NCBI GenBank assembly: GCA_900320925.1
Contig: ONUD01000156.1
Span: 1 to 6,409 of the forward strand
Direction: 5' to 3'
DNA length: 6,409 bases
DNA from: an uncultured Eubacteriales bacterium
GTDB taxonomy: Bacteria > Bacillota > Clostridia > Oscillospirales > Acutalibacteraceae
The translations under genes and the position numbers were made by a program. Numbering within the stretch: position 1 is the stretch's first letter; each line of letters opens with the position of its first letter. Below are positions 5,102-6,409 of the stretch, in pieces. The notes under the pieces were generated by a model, which saw nothing but the letters and a program-made list of their open reading frames with translations, was not told where the DNA came from and ran no database searches.

Positions 5102-5872
5102 TCATTTGTAATTGAGCTTTACGGAAAGGTCATAATTCAGGTCAATTTTTTCCCAGCTTGCTATTACAACATTTCCAAATCCGCCGTCTGAGTTATCAAA
5201 GTCAAGCATAGCTGCCTGATTGTCAGCCAGTTCACCGTATTCTTTTTCAGCCTTTTCCCATATCGTAAGACCGTCATTCCAGAACGAATCATTTTCGTCT
5301 GCCATGTGAGCTTTCCATTCCGCTGATGTATACATCACTTTATCCGATGTGAACAAGTAAAGACCGTCACACTTGATATTCATGGTTTCACCAATCAGAT
5401 TGCGGTCATCATCGGAATAGGTGACAGTTACTTTCAGCGTATAGTCATCTTCAAACGTGTAATCAACAAAACCATTCGTATCGCAGTAATCACTGTTTCT
5501 GATTTGGTCAATCAACGGGCGTGATACCGTGACATTCCTATCTTCCTCAAAATCATACTTCACTTTATCGCCTGCATACAGTAATTGATCTGTACCCTCT
5601 GCAAATGCTGTTCCGTCCTTCTTGGTGATGGTCATAGTCGCAACGACATGATGTTCATCACCGCTGACACCTTCAAAGGCCACATTAAGAGTATCACTGT
5701 TTACTGTGACAGTACCGCCTGCATATGTACCGTTGGAAATTTCCTCTGCCATCATCTGACCAAACACAGGATTCAATGTACCTGTTGCTGCGGCTGTTGT
5801 ACCGAGTACTGCAAAAGCTGCCACTGCTGAAATCACCGAAACGATTGTCATCTTTCTTACACTCTTTTTCAT
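5102..5872 (-). CDS. Secreted or membrane-anchored acidic protein of unknown function
   Basis: A 256-residue protein starting at ATG 5872, with AGGGAG about six bases upstream. The open frame extends to 6031, but that extension is low-complexity Lys/Phe-rich and lacks a start signal. Residues 1-8 are basic (MKKSVRKM) and 9-29 hydrophobic (VSVISAVAAFAVLGTTAAA), which together form a Sec signal peptide. Cleavage is possible after AAA at 27-29, though an uncleaved anchor is also possible; no lipobox Cys is present. The mature part is rich in Asp, Glu, Thr and Asn, with alternating beta-strand patterns (GGTVTVNS, LKVTVTYS, VVATMTITKKDG) suggesting an immunoglobulin-like sandwich. Two cysteines, Cys130 and Cys168, could form one disulfide. 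The strand-rich half resembles the extracellular DUF4179-type proteins of Firmicutes, but only loosely. It is divergent from the transglutaminase-like gene at 6060, 187 bp away. Export is well supported; function is not known. Confidence 0.85.
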   Translation of the reverse strand: MKKSVRKMTIVSVISAVAAFAVLGTTAAATGTLNPVFGQMMAEEISNGTYAGGTVTVNSDTLNVAFEGVSGDEHHVVATMTITKKDGTAFAEGTDQLLYAGDKVKYDFEEDRNVTVSRPLIDQIRNSDYCDTNGFVDYTFEDDYTLKVTVTYSDDDRNLIGETMNIKCDGLYLFTSDKVMYTSAEWKAHMADENDSFWNDGLTIWEKAEKEYGELADNQAAMLDFDNSDGGFGNVVIASWEKIDLNYDLSVKLNYK

Positions 5873-5919
5873 AATAATCTCCCTTTCAATTTTTAATATT
5901 TTTTCTGTTTTGTTGCTTT

Positions 5920-5939
5920 CACTTATATAAACGTAAGTG
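5920..5939. repeat. Inverted repeat upstream of the secreted protein gene
   Basis: CACTTA (5920-5925) and TAAGTG (5934-5939) flank an 8-base AT-rich centre, 48 bases upstream of the start codon at 5872. It could be an operator or a weak hairpin in the leader. No promoter close to consensus was found for either divergent gene in the 187-bp spacer. That spacer also contains an A6T6 tract at 5963-5974, which may bend the DNA. Confidence 0.4.
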
Positions 5940-6059
5940 TTTTTGAAAAAGGTCTGCCTCTGAAAAAATTTTTTGCTGAATTGCAATAGCAAGTTGAAAC
6001 GATACTTAAAAAATATCTTGAACTTCTGCAAACGAAATGCTGATTTGTGGAGGTATCAG

Positions 6060-6409
6060 ATGAATAAAAGGCAAAAGCTGTTTGTGGGAATTTTGATACT
6101 CTTATTTATGCTGTCATCTGGTTTCTTGATTTATATGCTGTCGGGGTATGGCAATTGGATTATATATACCTCTTATCTTCAGGAACCGCAAGAGATTTAT
6201 AAAATGGAAACTGGAATCATCAAAATGCTGTCTGAATTTCAAAGCGGAGAAGATTTCAGTATCATATATGATTTTGAAAATTCGGAATACCCTGAGTTGC
6301 TGAACAAATATGGAATTGAAGAGACAGCAGGAAGTGGTTCGGAATTTGAAAAAGCAATGAGATTGATGGATGCATATTCAGGCAGACTGAATCATCAGTC
6401 CAACTATGA
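6060..6409 (+). CDS. Membrane-anchored protein, N-terminal part, probably transglutaminase-like
   Basis: ATG at 6060 follows GGAGG by six bases and opens 116 codons that run past the right edge. The final TGA in the window is out of frame, so the gene is not finished. The protein has a short basic N-terminus (MNKRQK), one hydrophobic membrane helix at about 8-28, then an extracytoplasmic region. No lipobox is present, so it is probably anchored by the helix. The visible end, EFEKAMRLMDAYSGRLNHQSNY (95-116), resembles the segment just before the catalytic core in clostridial transglutaminase-like proteins. There a run such as MDEFAxRLTHxSNYDNH leads to the Cys-containing motif. The catalytic Cys, His and Asp would lie beyond the window, so the enzyme class is inferred. 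It is transcribed divergently from the secreted protein gene at 5102-5872. Existence of the gene is secure; function is moderately supported. Confidence 0.7.
   Translation, partial: MNKRQKLFVGILILLFMLSSGFLIYMLSGYGNWIIYTSYLQEPQEIYKMETGIIKMLSEFQSGEDFSIIYDFENSEYPELLNKYGIEETAGSGSEFEKAMRLMDAYSGRLNHQSNY

Noticed and set aside
5873..6031. 53-residue N-terminal extension of the secreted protein
   Set aside because: The extension is Lys/Phe-rich low complexity, has no ribosome binding site, and would bury a textbook signal peptide. ATG 5872 has AGGGAG at proper spacing.
6402..6409. Apparent TGA stop at the right edge
   Set aside because: It is out of frame with the gene starting at 6060; the last in-frame codon is incomplete, so the gene continues beyond the window.

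Overview
The window looks like chromosomal DNA from a low-to-mid GC Firmicute, most likely a gut-type Clostridia (Oscillospiraceae or Lachnospiraceae). The reasons are strong AGGAGG-type ribosome binding sites, sigma-A promoters close to consensus, and protein families typical of that group. This is inferred from sequence character only; no database search was possible.

Left block (1-3772, all genes on the minus strand). In transcription order it holds a cysteine-synthase-type PLP enzyme (cysK-like, 2789-3715), a thioredoxin-reductase-like flavoprotein with a CAVC redox centre but no recognisable NADPH motifs (1850-2713), an HSL-type alpha/beta hydrolase (937-1839), and an acyltransferase of the alcohol acetyltransferase / condensation-domain superfamily that runs off the left edge (1-956). 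A near-perfect extended -10 promoter lies just upstream of cysK, with small palindromes against its -35 box. A perfect 8-bp stem-loop separates cysK from the flavoprotein gene. The last three genes are packed tightly: a 10-bp gap with the ribosome binding site touching the previous stop, then an overlap of about 14-20 bp. They are therefore probably co-transcribed, with the hairpin modulating read-through from cysK.

Middle block (about 3773-5101, plus strand). The sequence becomes visibly more AT-rich and the coding strand switches. A good promoter (TTGAAA-17-TATAAT) is followed by a short ORF that looks frameshifted, then a 303-residue protein of unknown function that ends in an acidic, Trp-rich region. 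A 148-bp convergent intergenic region with nested inverted repeats follows.

Right block (5102-6409). A secreted or membrane-anchored 256-residue acidic protein lies on the minus strand. Divergent from it, on the plus strand, is the start of a single-pass membrane protein whose visible end resembles the segment before the catalytic domain of clostridial transglutaminase-like proteins. It runs off the right edge.

No tRNA, rRNA, CRISPR array, intact insertion sequence or phage gene was recognised. The points most worth a second look are the flavoprotein without NADPH motifs next to a cysteine synthase with a variant substrate loop, the four-gene set they form with an acyltransferase and an esterase, the broken small ORF at 3893-4061, and the structured convergent spacer at 4984-5086.
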